Part shown: positions 29,238 to 38,265 of the stretch, piece after piece
How the letters are laid out: every line of letters starts with the position of its first letter
Position numbering within the stretch: the stretch's first letter is position 1
From: Sphingobacteriia bacterium
GTDB taxonomy: Bacteria; Bacteroidota; Bacteroidia; Bacteroidales; 4484-276
Direction of reading: 5' to 3'
Assembly (NCBI GenBank): GCA_009930115.1
Contig: RZYY01000007.1
Location: 1-49,912, forward strand
Length of the DNA stretch: 49,912 nt
Notes under the pieces: generated by a model
Told to the model about the DNA's origin: nothing
The model's database searches: none
Seen by the model: the letters and a program-made list of their open reading frames with translations, nothing else
Position numbers and translations under genes: made by a program

Positions 29238-29311
29238 TGGAGCGTAGGGGAATCGAACCCCTGACCTTTAGACTGCCAGTCTAACGCTCTAGCCAACTGA
29301 GCTAACGCCCC
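29238..29311 (-). tRNA. tRNA-Ala (anticodon GGC)
   Basis: Read on the minus strand it folds into a complete 74-nt cloverleaf: acceptor GGGGCGT / ACGCTCC, D arm GCTC-AGTTGGCTA-GAGC, anticodon stem TTAGA / TCTAA with loop CTGGCAG (anticodon GGC, reading GCC/GCU Ala codons), variable loop AGGTC, T arm AGGGG-TTCGATT-CCCCT, discriminator A. The acceptor has a G3-T70 pair, the main alanine identity element. The 3' CCA is not encoded (CTA follows), so it must be added by the nucleotidyltransferase. Confidence 0.97.
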
Positions 29312-29382
29312 CTCTTGTTAAAAACAACAGCGTGCAAAATTAAAATTTTTCTACCCAATTAGTGAAATTTTTCATTAAAAAT

Positions 29383-30159
29383 TCACTTTCGGGGTTTTCT
29401 TAAAACAATATAAAAACCCGCCAGAATAAACGGAATACTTAGCCATTGGCCCATATTCAATGTCATATTGGTTTCGAAGGCAACCTGTGGTTCTTTCACA
29501 AATTCGATCAGAAACCTTACTACAAACAGAAGGATAAGGAACATTCCGAAAATAAAACCTTCTTTAGGCTTTCCATTATTTTTCCAGTAGTACCAAAGCA
29601 GGTAAGCAAAAATTAACAGATAACTCAACCCTTCATAAATTTGTGTAGGATGCCGCGGAAACTCATCCTGAGAGGTGAAAACAAAAGCCCAGGGGACTGT
29701 AGTTACCTCGCCGTAAATTTCAGAATTCATCAAATTGCCCATGCGAATAAAAAACCCCCCGAGTGCTACCACTATTACCAGGCGATCGAGTACCCAGAAA
29801 AAACTTTTTTTGTTTTTGCGTGAAAAGAGCCATATTGCGAACAAAATACCAATAGCAGCACCATGTGAGGCCAGCCCTCCCTGCCAGATTTTTAGAATAG
29901 AAACCGGATCAGCAAGAAAATGTTCCGGCTCATAGAAAAAGACGTGACCCAAACGTGCCCCGATAATGGTAGCAATGAAAACATAGGTTGCCAGCTGATC
30001 TAAAAGATTTACAGGCAGTTTTTCGTGCTTGAAAATTCGCATTAAAATGATGTAACCAAAGAAAAAAGCTGCAGCAAAAAGCAATCCGTACCACCTTACA
30101 GGCAAAACGTCGGGAAATATTTCGGGGTTAACACTCCAATGAATGTAATTCAACAACAT
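29383..30159 (-). CDS. lgt: Prolipoprotein diacylglyceryl transferase
   Basis: Lgt transfers diacylglycerol from phosphatidylglycerol to the lipobox Cys of prolipoproteins in the inner membrane, the first step of lipoprotein maturation; several lipoproteins in this window depend on it. It has about seven membrane segments, VRWYGLLFAAAFFFGY at the start, GGLASHGAAIGI with the catalytic-type His, the Lgt signature region IRMGNLMNSEIYGEVT, RHPTQIYEGL, and FLIEFVKEP with the conserved RFxxEFxKEPQ pattern. I use ATG 30159 (258 aa): the track's TTG at 30192 lies upstream of a TATCTTTG -7 box, and MLLNYIHWSVNPEIF is the usual start. Confidence 0.95.
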   Translation of the reverse strand: MLLNYIHWSVNPEIFPDVLPVRWYGLLFAAAFFFGYIILMRIFKHEKLPVNLLDQLATYVFIATIIGARLGHVFFYEPEHFLADPVSILKIWQGGLASHGAAIGILFAIWLFSRKNKKSFFWVLDRLVIVVALGGFFIRMGNLMNSEIYGEVTTVPWAFVFTSQDEFPRHPTQIYEGLSYLLIFAYLLWYYWKNNGKPKEGFIFGMFLILLFVVRFLIEFVKEPQVAFETNMTLNMGQWLSIPFILAGFYIVLRKPRK

Positions 30160-30173
30160 AGCAATTTTTTCGG

Positions 30174-30181
30174 CAAAGATA
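30174..30181 (-). promoter_or_regulatory. Candidate -7 box for lgt
   Basis: On the minus strand TATCTTTG, an exact TAnnTTTG match, 14 nt before the ATG at 30159. The leader would be only about 9 nt. It excludes the upstream TTG start. Confidence 0.45.
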
Positions 30182-30314
30182 GTTTTTAACAAGAACTTAA
30201 AAAGCAGCTTTGTCTGTTGATATTTTTTTGTGGGTTGCTTTTATGTTGTTGTCAACGTTTATATTTAAAGATTTTTTTACTTTTAACCCCGCGATTCAGG
30301 TTGATCTATTCCTT

Positions 30315-31409
30315 ATGCTGATTTATAAAATCGGACTGACTTTGCTCCCTGGTGTGGGAGATGTGCTTGGCAAAAAGCTTGTGGCTTATTGTGGAGGCGT
30401 TGAAGCAGTATTTAAGCAAAGCAGACAGGCAATTGAAAAAATTCCCGGGATTGGTGAAAAACTGGTAAACAGCATTCTTTCACAAAATGTGCTGCATCGT
30501 GCAGAAGAAGAAATAGCATTTATTGAAAAGCATAACATCACCCCACTTTTTTATCTTGACAAACAGTACCCGGAATTACTCAAACATTGTCCTGACGGGC
30601 CTGTTTTGCTCTATTATAAGGGAAGCGCACCTCTTAATGTTACAAGAATAGTGAGTATTGTTGGTACCCGAAAAGCCACGGAATATGGTAAAGAAATTTG
30701 CGATAAACTGGTGAAAGGGTTATCGGAATATAATGTCCTAATATTAAGCGGGCTGGCTTATGGTATTGATACATGTGCACATCGCAGCGCACTTGATTAT
30801 CAACTGAATACGGTTGCAGTACTTGGACATGGTCTCGACCGTATTTACCCTTACATGAACCGTGGTTTAGCTGCTAAAATACTGGATCAGGGTGGTTTGC
30901 TCACGGAGTTTATGACTAAAACCCTTCCGGACAGGGAAAATTTTCCTCAACGTAACCGCATTATAGCCGGGATGGCTGATGCAACGGTAGTAGTGGAAGC
31001 AGCAAAAACAGGCGGAGCTCTTATCACTGCTGCAATTGCAAATTCATACAGCCGTGACGTGTTTGCGATACCGGGCAGAGTTGGCGATAACTGGTCAGAA
31101 GGTTGTAATTTACTTATCAGAGATAATAAAGCTGCTCTTATTCAGGATGCAGATGACCTGGCTATGATGATGGGATGGGAAAATATAAAAACCACACCAA
31201 AAAACAAACAACCTGAATTATTTGCTGAATTGTCACCTGAAGAAGAAAAAATTGTTACCATCATGAGGGTTAATGGTAATATGGGCATTGATGATATTAC
31301 CCTGAAAACAGGTTTAACTGCTGGGAGAGTAGCAGCTTTACTGCTAAATCTTGAATTTCAGGGCATTATCAGGGCATTGCCCGGGAAAATGTTTAAACTT
31401 GACCGATAA
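30315..31409 (+). CDS. dprA: DNA processing protein DprA
   Basis: DprA binds single-stranded DNA taken up during transformation and loads RecA. The protein begins with a helix-hairpin-helix-type segment (GLTLLPGVGDVLGKKLVAYCGG, IEKIPGIGEKLV), followed by the Rossmann-like DprA fold: SIVGTRKATEYGKEICDKL, ILSGLAYGIDTCAHRSAL, NTVAVLGHGLDRIYP, NFPQRNRIIAGMADATVVVEAAKTGGALITA and VFAIPGRVGDNWSEGCNLLIR. A C-terminal winged-helix (DITLKTGLTAGRVAALLLNLEFQGIIRALPG) completes it. I use ATG 30315 (364 aa), because the 35 extra residues from the TTG at 30210 are hydrophobic and unlike the family, and homologues start MLIYKI. It converges with the DUF2723 gene. Confidence 0.94.
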   Translation: MLIYKIGLTLLPGVGDVLGKKLVAYCGGVEAVFKQSRQAIEKIPGIGEKLVNSILSQNVLHRAEEEIAFIEKHNITPLFYLDKQYPELLKHCPDGPVLLYYKGSAPLNVTRIVSIVGTRKATEYGKEICDKLVKGLSEYNVLILSGLAYGIDTCAHRSALDYQLNTVAVLGHGLDRIYPYMNRGLAAKILDQGGLLTEFMTKTLPDRENFPQRNRIIAGMADATVVVEAAKTGGALITAAIANSYSRDVFAIPGRVGDNWSEGCNLLIRDNKAALIQDADDLAMMMGWENIKTTPKNKQPELFAELSPEEEKIVTIMRVNGNMGIDDITLKTGLTAGRVAALLLNLEFQGIIRALPGKMFKLDR

Positions 31410-31436
31410 TTCAATTTTTACCGAAAATAATCAAAA

Positions 31437-31461
31437 TTATCAGCTTAAAAATTGCTGATAA
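31437..31461 (-). terminator. Terminator between dprA and the DUF2723 gene
   Basis: Perfect 8-bp stem TTATCAGC / GCTGATAA with a 9-nt loop. On the minus strand it is followed by TTTTGATTATTTT, so it mainly serves the DUF2723 gene, but could work weakly on both strands of this convergent pair. Confidence 0.6.
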
Positions 31462-31465
31462 AGGA

Positions 31466-34400
31466 TTACATAAATTTTTCAAGCAATAGATTAATACTTG
31501 CTTCGATTTTGTCTGCCTGGTCATTTTGCCCATATCTTCGTGCCATCGAAGAAATGTGTTGAATAATGCTAAATGCCCGTTCAACATCTTCCTGATAATA
31601 TTCCTGAAAATAGGTTTCCAGTGAAGCATAGTATTCCAGGTCAGCTTCATAATTTGCATAAATAATGTCAGCCACCTCATTTCCTTTGTTTGTGGCACCT
31701 GCTTCATAGTAAAACTCAATCATTTGCAGGGCATACATATCGTAAATGATTTTGTTGTTTGGGAAATACTTCTGGCAAGTATCCAGCACAACGACAGCTG
31801 AGTCCATTTCTTTCCGTTCTACAAGTGCTGAAGCAAGCCTGAAATAGTTTTGTCTGGGCATCACAATATTTCGACGGCTTTCAGGATCTAAGTAAACCTC
31901 GGGTTCGTGCAGTCGACCCCAGCTTGCATTATTCACCAGCCTGTTGTACGTTCGTTCAACATTAATTCCTCCCAGTCCTTTGATATAATGTTCTGCAATT
32001 AAAGGCATAAAGCGGTAAGTAATACCTTCGAGATGACAATATTTGGTTACGTCCATTACACCTTCAACTGATGACGGACTGGTAAAATAGATTGGTCGCT
32101 CCCAGTTATTGGTGGCAATAAGGTCGAGCAACATGAGATCGTTTTTATAAAGAATATTTTGTTTTACCGTCCATGAAATCTCATCAGGAATTCTGTGGGC
32201 ATCTTTTTCTTTGACAATTCCCCTTTTCAGTAAATCATCCCGGTCAATAGTTATTTTTAAATCTTTGGTAGGAAGATAATTAATGGAAGACCCATCCTGC
32301 ATCGGAAATTTCGTTCTGGGGTCGTCACTGGCAATGAAATCGATAATTTCTTTCAGCTCAGTTGTTTTATTTATCCGGTTTAAATAGGGGATGTAATTGT
32401 TTTTTCCCTTATCGTAATTCTTTTTTGAAATGGTAAACGGCAATGGCGGAGAATCATAAACCATCCGCATTTTCTGGTGGATATACCATTCGCCGGAGGC
32501 AAGCATGTAGTTTACAACACGGATATCGGTGCGGATGCCTTCAACTTCCTGTGCATACCAGAGCGGGAATGTATCATTATCACCATTGGTGAAGATGATT
32601 GCATTAGGTTCGCAGGATTCAAGATATTGAATGGCAAAATCGAGAGCAGCGTATTTTCCTGACCGGTCGTGATCGTCCCAGCCTTCCCTTGCCATTATTC
32701 CCGGAACAAGTATCAGCGGGACTATTGTGGAAACAATTGCTGATAGGTTGTGATTCATTAATTTTTTTAGTGCATTGAAAATTCCCAGCACGCCAATGCC
32801 AATCCAGATGGCAAAAGCATAAAATGATCCTGCGTATGCATAGTCCCGTTCGCGGGGTTGATAGGGGTGTTGATTGAGAAAAACAATAATGGCAATTCCG
32901 GTCATTATGAAAAGCAGTGAAACTACTATACCGTTCCGGTAATCGCGGTTGAACTGAAAAAAGAGGCCGATAAAACCGAGTAGCAGCGGGAGCATGTAAA
33001 ATTTATTGTTACCGGGGTTTTGCATTCTTGGAGGCAGGTTATGCTGATTGCCCAGTCTTTTGGCATCCAATGAGTTGATTCCGGTGATCCAATTGCCGTT
33101 TTCCACTTCTCCGTGTCCTTGTATGTCATTTTGTCGCCCTGAGAAATTCCACATAAAATAGCGCAAGTACATGAAGCCCAATTGATAGCGGAAAAAGTAA
33201 CGCAGGTTTTCACCAAAAGTTGGTTTCTGAATTACTTCACTTTCGCCCTGCTCATTGGTGAATCGAATCGGAACTCCTTTCACTTTTCCCCAGCGTTTGT
33301 ATTCATTGATGTGAATACTTTTACTGTTGCTCCACATTCGGGGAAAAATTGTGGTAAAATCGGGATGATAAACTGGGTTTACACCTCTGCGATCATCAGC
33401 TATGACATATTTACCTTTTGCCTCATCGCGAACATATACCGGATTGCCATCTTCGTAATCAATAACTGGTGAGTTGTAATAAGGTCCCTGAAATAAAGGC
33501 CAGTTTCCATATTGTTCACGGTTCAGATAAGACAGCAGTCCGATGGCATCTTGCGGATTATTCTCATTTACCGGGGTATTGGCATTTGCCCTGATAATAA
33601 TGACCAAAAAGCTTGAATATCCTATCAGTAAAAAAGCCAGGCTCAGTGCAATGGTATTAAGTTGTGCCTTTTGATAACGAAGCAGATAAATTCCACCAGC
33701 TACAATTCCGCCAAACAGTAAACGGAGAAAAAATGCTCCTGCTGAGTTACTCTCTGCGAGTATCAGTAAAAATAACACAACTGCCAGCCCAATGGTTATG
33801 TTGGTCATTTTGGTGCTCGCGTTTTTTGTCGCTTTGACAAACATCACTACATTAGCTAAAAGTATAATTGCCAGGAATATGGTGCCCGAGTTAAAGGGCA
33901 GACCAAAGGTATTAACAAAAAGCATCTCGGTGTGGGCAAAGAGATTTGCAATTTCAGGAATAATAACATACATTACCACCGATAATAAAACAATCGAAAT
34001 CACACCGGCTGCCAGCATTCCTTTGAGTGTGGGCTGGTATTTTTTAAAATAAAACACGAAAACAATGGCCGGAATAGCAAGGAGGTTAAGCATGTGTACA
34101 CCTATGGAAAGTCCGACCAGATATGCAATAAGCAACAACCAGCGCGCTGAATGAGGTTGCTCCTCTTCTTCCTCCCAGCGAAGTATAGCCCAAAAAACTA
34201 AAGCCGTAAATAATGCAGACATGGCATATACTTCACCTTCAACGGCTGAAAACCAGAATGAGTCGCTGAATGTGTAAGCCAAAGCACCTACAACTCCACT
34301 CCCAAAGATGGCAATCATTTTCGGCGAAGTCATTTCACCACCCAACATTACAGCTTTTTTTGCCAGAATGGTAATGCTCCAAAACAAAAACAAAACGGTA

Positions 34401-34666
34401 AAACTGCTTGAAAGTGCTGACATACCGTTTATCATCAAAGCTACTTTGGAAGAGTCCCCTAATGCAAACAGTGAGAAAATCCGGGCTAAAAGCTGGAAGA
34501 AGGGAGCTCCCGGAGGATGTCCTACCTGAAGTTTGTAGGATGTAGCAATGTATTCCCCGCAATCCCACCAACTGGCTGTGGGTTCGATGGTCAAAAAGTA
34601 AACCACTGTGGCTATCAGCCATACTCCCCAACCAATCAGATTGTTGAGCTTTTTGTAATTTCTCAT
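31466..34666 (-). CDS. DUF2723 / GT117-family membrane glycosyltransferase (TMEM260-like) with TPR-like C-terminus
   Basis: A 1066-residue inner-membrane protein. The N-terminal half has about ten or more membrane segments and the DUF2723 signature TIEPTASWWDCGEYIATSYKLQVGHPPGAPFFQLLARIF; its Asp/Glu pair is the likely GT-C catalytic acid. FSDSFWFSAVEGEVYAMSALFTALVFWAILRWE follows. The middle has PRERDYAYAGSFYAFAIWIGIG and IIFTNGDNDTFPLWYAQEVEGIRTDIRVVN, both typical of Bacteroidetes members. The C-terminal 150 residues are helical, TPR-like. Human TMEM260, of the same family, is a protein O-mannosyltransferase, so a role in O-glycosylating exported proteins is plausible but unproven here. 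ATG 34666 is preferred over the TTG at 34714; a near-consensus TATCTTCG box lies between them. Confidence 0.88.
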   Translation of the reverse strand: MRNYKKLNNLIGWGVWLIATVVYFLTIEPTASWWDCGEYIATSYKLQVGHPPGAPFFQLLARIFSLFALGDSSKVALMINGMSALSSSFTVLFLFWSITILAKKAVMLGGEMTSPKMIAIFGSGVVGALAYTFSDSFWFSAVEGEVYAMSALFTALVFWAILRWEEEEEQPHSARWLLLIAYLVGLSIGVHMLNLLAIPAIVFVFYFKKYQPTLKGMLAAGVISIVLLSVVMYVIIPEIANLFAHTEMLFVNTFGLPFNSGTIFLAIILLANVVMFVKATKNASTKMTNITIGLAVVLFLLILAESNSAGAFFLRLLFGGIVAGGIYLLRYQKAQLNTIALSLAFLLIGYSSFLVIIIRANANTPVNENNPQDAIGLLSYLNREQYGNWPLFQGPYYNSPVIDYEDGNPVYVRDEAKGKYVIADDRRGVNPVYHPDFTTIFPRMWSNSKSIHINEYKRWGKVKGVPIRFTNEQGESEVIQKPTFGENLRYFFRYQLGFMYLRYFMWNFSGRQNDIQGHGEVENGNWITGINSLDAKRLGNQHNLPPRMQNPGNNKFYMLPLLLGFIGLFFQFNRDYRNGIVVSLLFIMTGIAIIVFLNQHPYQPRERDYAYAGSFYAFAIWIGIGVLGIFNALKKLMNHNLSAIVSTIVPLILVPGIMAREGWDDHDRSGKYAALDFAIQYLESCEPNAIIFTNGDNDTFPLWYAQEVEGIRTDIRVVNYMLASGEWYIHQKMRMVYDSPPLPFTISKKNYDKGKNNYIPYLNRINKTTELKEIIDFIASDDPRTKFPMQDGSSINYLPTKDLKITIDRDDLLKRGIVKEKDAHRIPDEISWTVKQNILYKNDLMLLDLIATNNWERPIYFTSPSSVEGVMDVTKYCHLEGITYRFMPLIAEHYIKGLGGINVERTYNRLVNNASWGRLHEPEVYLDPESRRNIVMPRQNYFRLASALVERKEMDSAVVVLDTCQKYFPNNKIIYDMYALQMIEFYYEAGATNKGNEVADIIYANYEADLEYYASLETYFQEYYQEDVERAFSIIQHISSMARRYGQNDQADKIEASINLLLEKFM

Positions 34667-34868
34667 TGAACTAAAATTTGAGATGAGCAACAAATGCGAT
34701 GCGAAGATACGCAATTTGAAAAATTAACGGTTTTATTGATAAATATTGCTGCAAATCGTTTTAAAGGAACATTTTCCATAACAATCAAAAAAAACCTATT
34801 TAACTTTCTATTGCTCAGTTTTTAATTAGTTTAAACCTGGTTACAAGGGGTTGAATAGAAAATTATAG

Positions 34869-34876
34869 TAGGTTTG
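34869..34876 (+). promoter_or_regulatory. Candidate -7 box for the C69 dipeptidase
   Basis: TAGGTTTG, an exact TAnnTTTG match, 29 nt before the ATG at 34906. Confidence 0.45.
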
Positions 34877-34905
34877 CGCTCCAAAATTTTTTAAATTTAA
34901 GTACG

Positions 34906-36639
34906 ATGAAGTTTTTTTGTCCGGTTTCGATCTTTTTTATTTTAGTTATAATTTCTCCGCCCCTCATGGCATGTACCAGTTACCTGGTTACTCCCGGGGC
35001 TTCTGTGGATAGTTCGGCAATGATAAGCTATGCTGCAGATTCACATATTCGCTATGGAGAGCTTTACTTTTATCAGGGTGGACCACAACCAGAAGGTTCT
35101 TATTATCAAATGTATTGCCGCAGCACTCATAAGCCGCTGATAAAAGTTCCAAACCCGTCATTCACCTATTCAGTTGTAGGATTTATCAACGAGAAGCAGG
35201 TTGCAATGGGTGAAACAACTTTTGGTGGTCGGTCAGGTCTTCGCGATACTACAGGATTAATGGATTATGGTGGCCTGATGTTTCTGGCCCTGCAACGTTC
35301 TGCTTCCGCACGTGAAGCTATAAAAGTAATCGGGCAACTGGTCGAAGAATATGGTTATTATAGCGATGGAGAATCTTTTTCCATATCCGACCCCGACGAA
35401 GTGTGGATCATGGAAATTATCGGGAAAGGGACAAACTTGCTATATGATGAGCACAAGCAAAAATACTACAATGCTGATAAAGGTGCTGTTTGGGTTGCAG
35501 TGCGTATCCCCGACGGATATATTTCGGCACATGCAAATCATGCCCGGATAACAAACTTCCCTCTCGAAAACGGCATCAACTCCATCAGCTCAAAAAGCTG
35601 GAATAAAATAGATAATCCCGATGTTGGTGTAATCTATGCACATGACGTGATCAGCTTTGCCCGAAAAAAAGGATTCTTTGACGGTCCGGATGCAGAATTT
35701 AGTTTTTCTGATGTCTATGCACCTGTTGACTTTGGTGCTGCTCGTTTCTGCGAGGCGCGAGTATGGTCACTGTTTCGTAAAGTAAACAGTGAGATGGAAA
35801 AGTATGAGAATTATGCAATGGGCTACGATCTTGAAAACCGCATGCCTCTTTATATTAAACCCGACAGAAAATTGTCGGTGCAAGACCTGATGAGTTTTAA
35901 ACGCGATCATTTGCAAGGCACAAAATATGATATGACCGGAGATATTGGTGCAGGTCCGTGGGAAAAGCCATATCGTTGGAGGCCGATGACCTGGAAACTG
36001 GATGGGAAAACGTATTTTCACGAACGAACAACTGCAACCCAGCAAACTGCATTTTCCTTTATCACACAGTCGCGTGGCAATTTACCAGATCCTGTCGGAG
36101 GAATTATCTGGTTTGGTGTTGATGATGCCAACACAACAGTGTATGTACCAATGTATGCCGGCATAAGAAAAGCACCTGAAGCATATGCCGAAGGCAACGG
36201 AAGTATTTTGGAATATTCTGAAAACTCAGCATTCTGGACTTTTAACAAAGTATCAAATTTTTCATATCTTCGATACAATTTGATGCTGCCTGACATTCAA
36301 AAGGTACAGTCAGAACTTGAAAACAGATACAAGGAATTTGTGCCCGCAATTGATAAAGCAGCTGCGGAACTGTTCAATAAAGACCCGGAACTGGCCAGAG
36401 ATTTCATTACTGATTTTTCGGTGAAAATGGGCAATTACACTGTACAGCGCTGGGAAGAATTGTTCAGGTTTTTAATGGTTAAATTTATTGATGGTAATTT
36501 AAAAAAAGAAGAAAACGGTGAATTTGTAACCAATAAATATGGAAAATACCCCATTGTTATTCACCCTGAGTATCCTGAATGGTGGCTTCGTCTGATAGTC
36601 GAAACCACTGGGGATAAATTTCTGTATCTTGAGGATTGA
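34906..36639 (+). CDS. Secreted C69-family (PepD-like) dipeptidase
   Basis: A 577-residue N-terminal-nucleophile peptidase. The signal peptide (FILVIISPPLMA) ends directly before Cys23, so cleavage would expose the catalytic Cys of CTSYLVTPGASVDSSAMISYAADSH, which matches the C69 pattern of Cys followed by a Thr/Ser-rich strand and a conserved Asp. GEKQVAMGETTFGGR-like sequence (EKQVAMGETTFGGRSGL) and DPDEVWIMEIIG, VWVAVRIPDGYISAHANHARI are further family blocks. It cleaves dipeptides or short peptides, presumably in the periplasm. It is a single gene, converging with the GNAT-nitrilase gene. Family call is strong, specificity unknown. Confidence 0.92.
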   Translation: MKFFCPVSIFFILVIISPPLMACTSYLVTPGASVDSSAMISYAADSHIRYGELYFYQGGPQPEGSYYQMYCRSTHKPLIKVPNPSFTYSVVGFINEKQVAMGETTFGGRSGLRDTTGLMDYGGLMFLALQRSASAREAIKVIGQLVEEYGYYSDGESFSISDPDEVWIMEIIGKGTNLLYDEHKQKYYNADKGAVWVAVRIPDGYISAHANHARITNFPLENGINSISSKSWNKIDNPDVGVIYAHDVISFARKKGFFDGPDAEFSFSDVYAPVDFGAARFCEARVWSLFRKVNSEMEKYENYAMGYDLENRMPLYIKPDRKLSVQDLMSFKRDHLQGTKYDMTGDIGAGPWEKPYRWRPMTWKLDGKTYFHERTTATQQTAFSFITQSRGNLPDPVGGIIWFGVDDANTTVYVPMYAGIRKAPEAYAEGNGSILEYSENSAFWTFNKVSNFSYLRYNLMLPDIQKVQSELENRYKEFVPAIDKAAAELFNKDPELARDFITDFSVKMGNYTVQRWEELFRFLMVKFIDGNLKKEENGEFVTNKYGKYPIVIHPEYPEWWLRLIVETTGDKFLYLED

Positions 36640-36696
36640 TTTTCTTTTTGTCAGAAAAACCTGGAGGCAGATGAAAGTTACTCCGGCCAGGCTATG

Positions 36697-38223
36697 TTAT
36701 AGTTTACGAAGGTCAAAAATATCTTTACGTCTGTCTTTTAGGTTTCGGACGCTGCCAAACTCATTCAATTCTTTGAGTAAATCAAGGTCAACATCAGCTA
36801 TAAGGATCATTTCGGTATTCGGAGTAGCTTCGGCTTTAATCCCATTGGTGGGGAAGGCAAAGTCACAAGGCGTGAAAACCATTGACTGGGCAAACTGGAT
36901 GTCCATGTTGTGAACATTTGGGAGATTGCCCACACTACCTGCAATAGCAACATAGCATTCGTTTTCGATAGCACGTGCCTGGGCACAGTTTCTGACACGT
37001 GAATAACCGTTTTGGGTATCTGTCAGAAAGGGGATAAACAAAATATTCATTCCTTCGTCGGCCAGCAGACGGCCTAGTTCAGGGAATTCAGAATCATAAC
37101 AGATCAATATTCCGATTTTTCCGCAATCGGTGTCAAAAACTTTCAGTTTGTTTCCTCCTTTCATTCCCCAAACTTTCGCCTCATCAGGTGTAACATGAAT
37201 TTTTTCGTATCGGTCGGTAGTACCATCTCTTCTGCACAGGTAACCTGCATTGAAAAGTTTACCACTAATTACTTCAGGCATACTCCCCGAAATGATGTTG
37301 ATATTGTAAGAAATGGCAAGCTCCGAAAATTTACGTGTTATCGCACTGGTGTGTTTAGCCAGCTCTCTGATAGCTTCAGGTTCCGAAAGATGATTGTTTT
37401 GGGCCATAAGCGGTGCATTGAAAAACTCGGGGAAGAGAGCAAAGTCGGACCGGTAACCTGAAACTGCATCCACAAAGAATTCAACCTGTTGCATTAGTGT
37501 TTCGATGCTATTATAAGGGCGCATCTGCCATTGAATCAATCCGAGGCGTACGACTCTTTTTGTGGTCAGGGCCTTTTTCCCGGGTTTATCATAATAAATA
37601 TTATTCCATTCGAGTAGCACGGCAAATTCATTGGAAGCTATGTCGCCTTCCAGGTATCCTTTTAGGATTTTTGTCGGATGAAAATCGTTGGAAATCTGAA
37701 AATTAAGAACCGGATCATGAATTTCTTTTGCCCTGACTTTTTCAATGTATTGTTTGGGAGTCAGTTTATCGGAATATTTGTGATAATTGGGGATTCTTCC
37801 GCCAAAGGCGATGCCTTTCAGATTGAGTTTTTCACAGAGGTCTTTCCTGTAATCATATAACCGGCGGCCCAGTCGCAAACCACGAAATTCAGGTTTAATA
37901 AAAATGTCGATCCCATAAAGCATATTTCCGTTTTTTGTGTGAGAGTCGAAAGTGTAATCAGCCGTAATTTCTTTGTAGGTATGTGAGCTTTCGTATTTCT
38001 CAAAATCAACAATGATGGACAATGCACAACCGGCTAAAATCCCGTTCACGCTGATTACTACCTGACCCTCAGGAAACTTTTTTACCAGAGATTCGATTTG
38101 ATGTTCTTTCCAATATGCATTAGGCATCGTTTGGTATGATGCAATCATTAAATCCTTCAATTCCTGATAATCCTTGATATCAAGATACTTCAGTTCAATG
38201 TTGTCAATTTCGTTCAGATTCAT
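36697..38223 (-). CDS. GNAT-acetyltransferase / carbon-nitrogen hydrolase (nitrilase) fusion protein
   Basis: A 508-residue two-domain cytoplasmic protein. Residues of about 8-210 are a GNAT fold with acetyl-CoA loop motif PEFRGLRLGRRLYDYRKDL (about 111-129) and FGGRIPNYHKY. Residues of about 224-500 are a nitrilase-superfamily hydrolase with a full triad: Glu266 in ALFPEFF, Lys341 in YEKIHVTPDE and Cys375 in ILICYDSEFPE. This layout is known in a nitrilase-superfamily branch that carries an N-terminal GNAT domain, but the reaction is undefined. It is 42 nt downstream of the O-antigen-ligase-like gene and probably shares its transcript, or has a weak own promoter. A combined deamidating and acetylating step on one metabolite is conceivable; that is speculation. 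Confidence 0.92.
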   Translation of the reverse strand: MNLNEIDNIELKYLDIKDYQELKDLMIASYQTMPNAYWKEHQIESLVKKFPEGQVVISVNGILAGCALSIIVDFEKYESSHTYKEITADYTFDSHTKNGNMLYGIDIFIKPEFRGLRLGRRLYDYRKDLCEKLNLKGIAFGGRIPNYHKYSDKLTPKQYIEKVRAKEIHDPVLNFQISNDFHPTKILKGYLEGDIASNEFAVLLEWNNIYYDKPGKKALTTKRVVRLGLIQWQMRPYNSIETLMQQVEFFVDAVSGYRSDFALFPEFFNAPLMAQNNHLSEPEAIRELAKHTSAITRKFSELAISYNINIISGSMPEVISGKLFNAGYLCRRDGTTDRYEKIHVTPDEAKVWGMKGGNKLKVFDTDCGKIGILICYDSEFPELGRLLADEGMNILFIPFLTDTQNGYSRVRNCAQARAIENECYVAIAGSVGNLPNVHNMDIQFAQSMVFTPCDFAFPTNGIKAEATPNTEMILIADVDLDLLKELNEFGSVRNLKDRRKDIFDLRKL

Positions 38224-38265
38224 AAAAACTCAAGTGGATAAAAGCGTGAAAAGTACCGAAGGATT

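Noticed and set aside
31411-31719. 102-codon minus-strand ORF
   Set aside because: Out-of-frame shadow of the 3' end of the DUF2723 gene.
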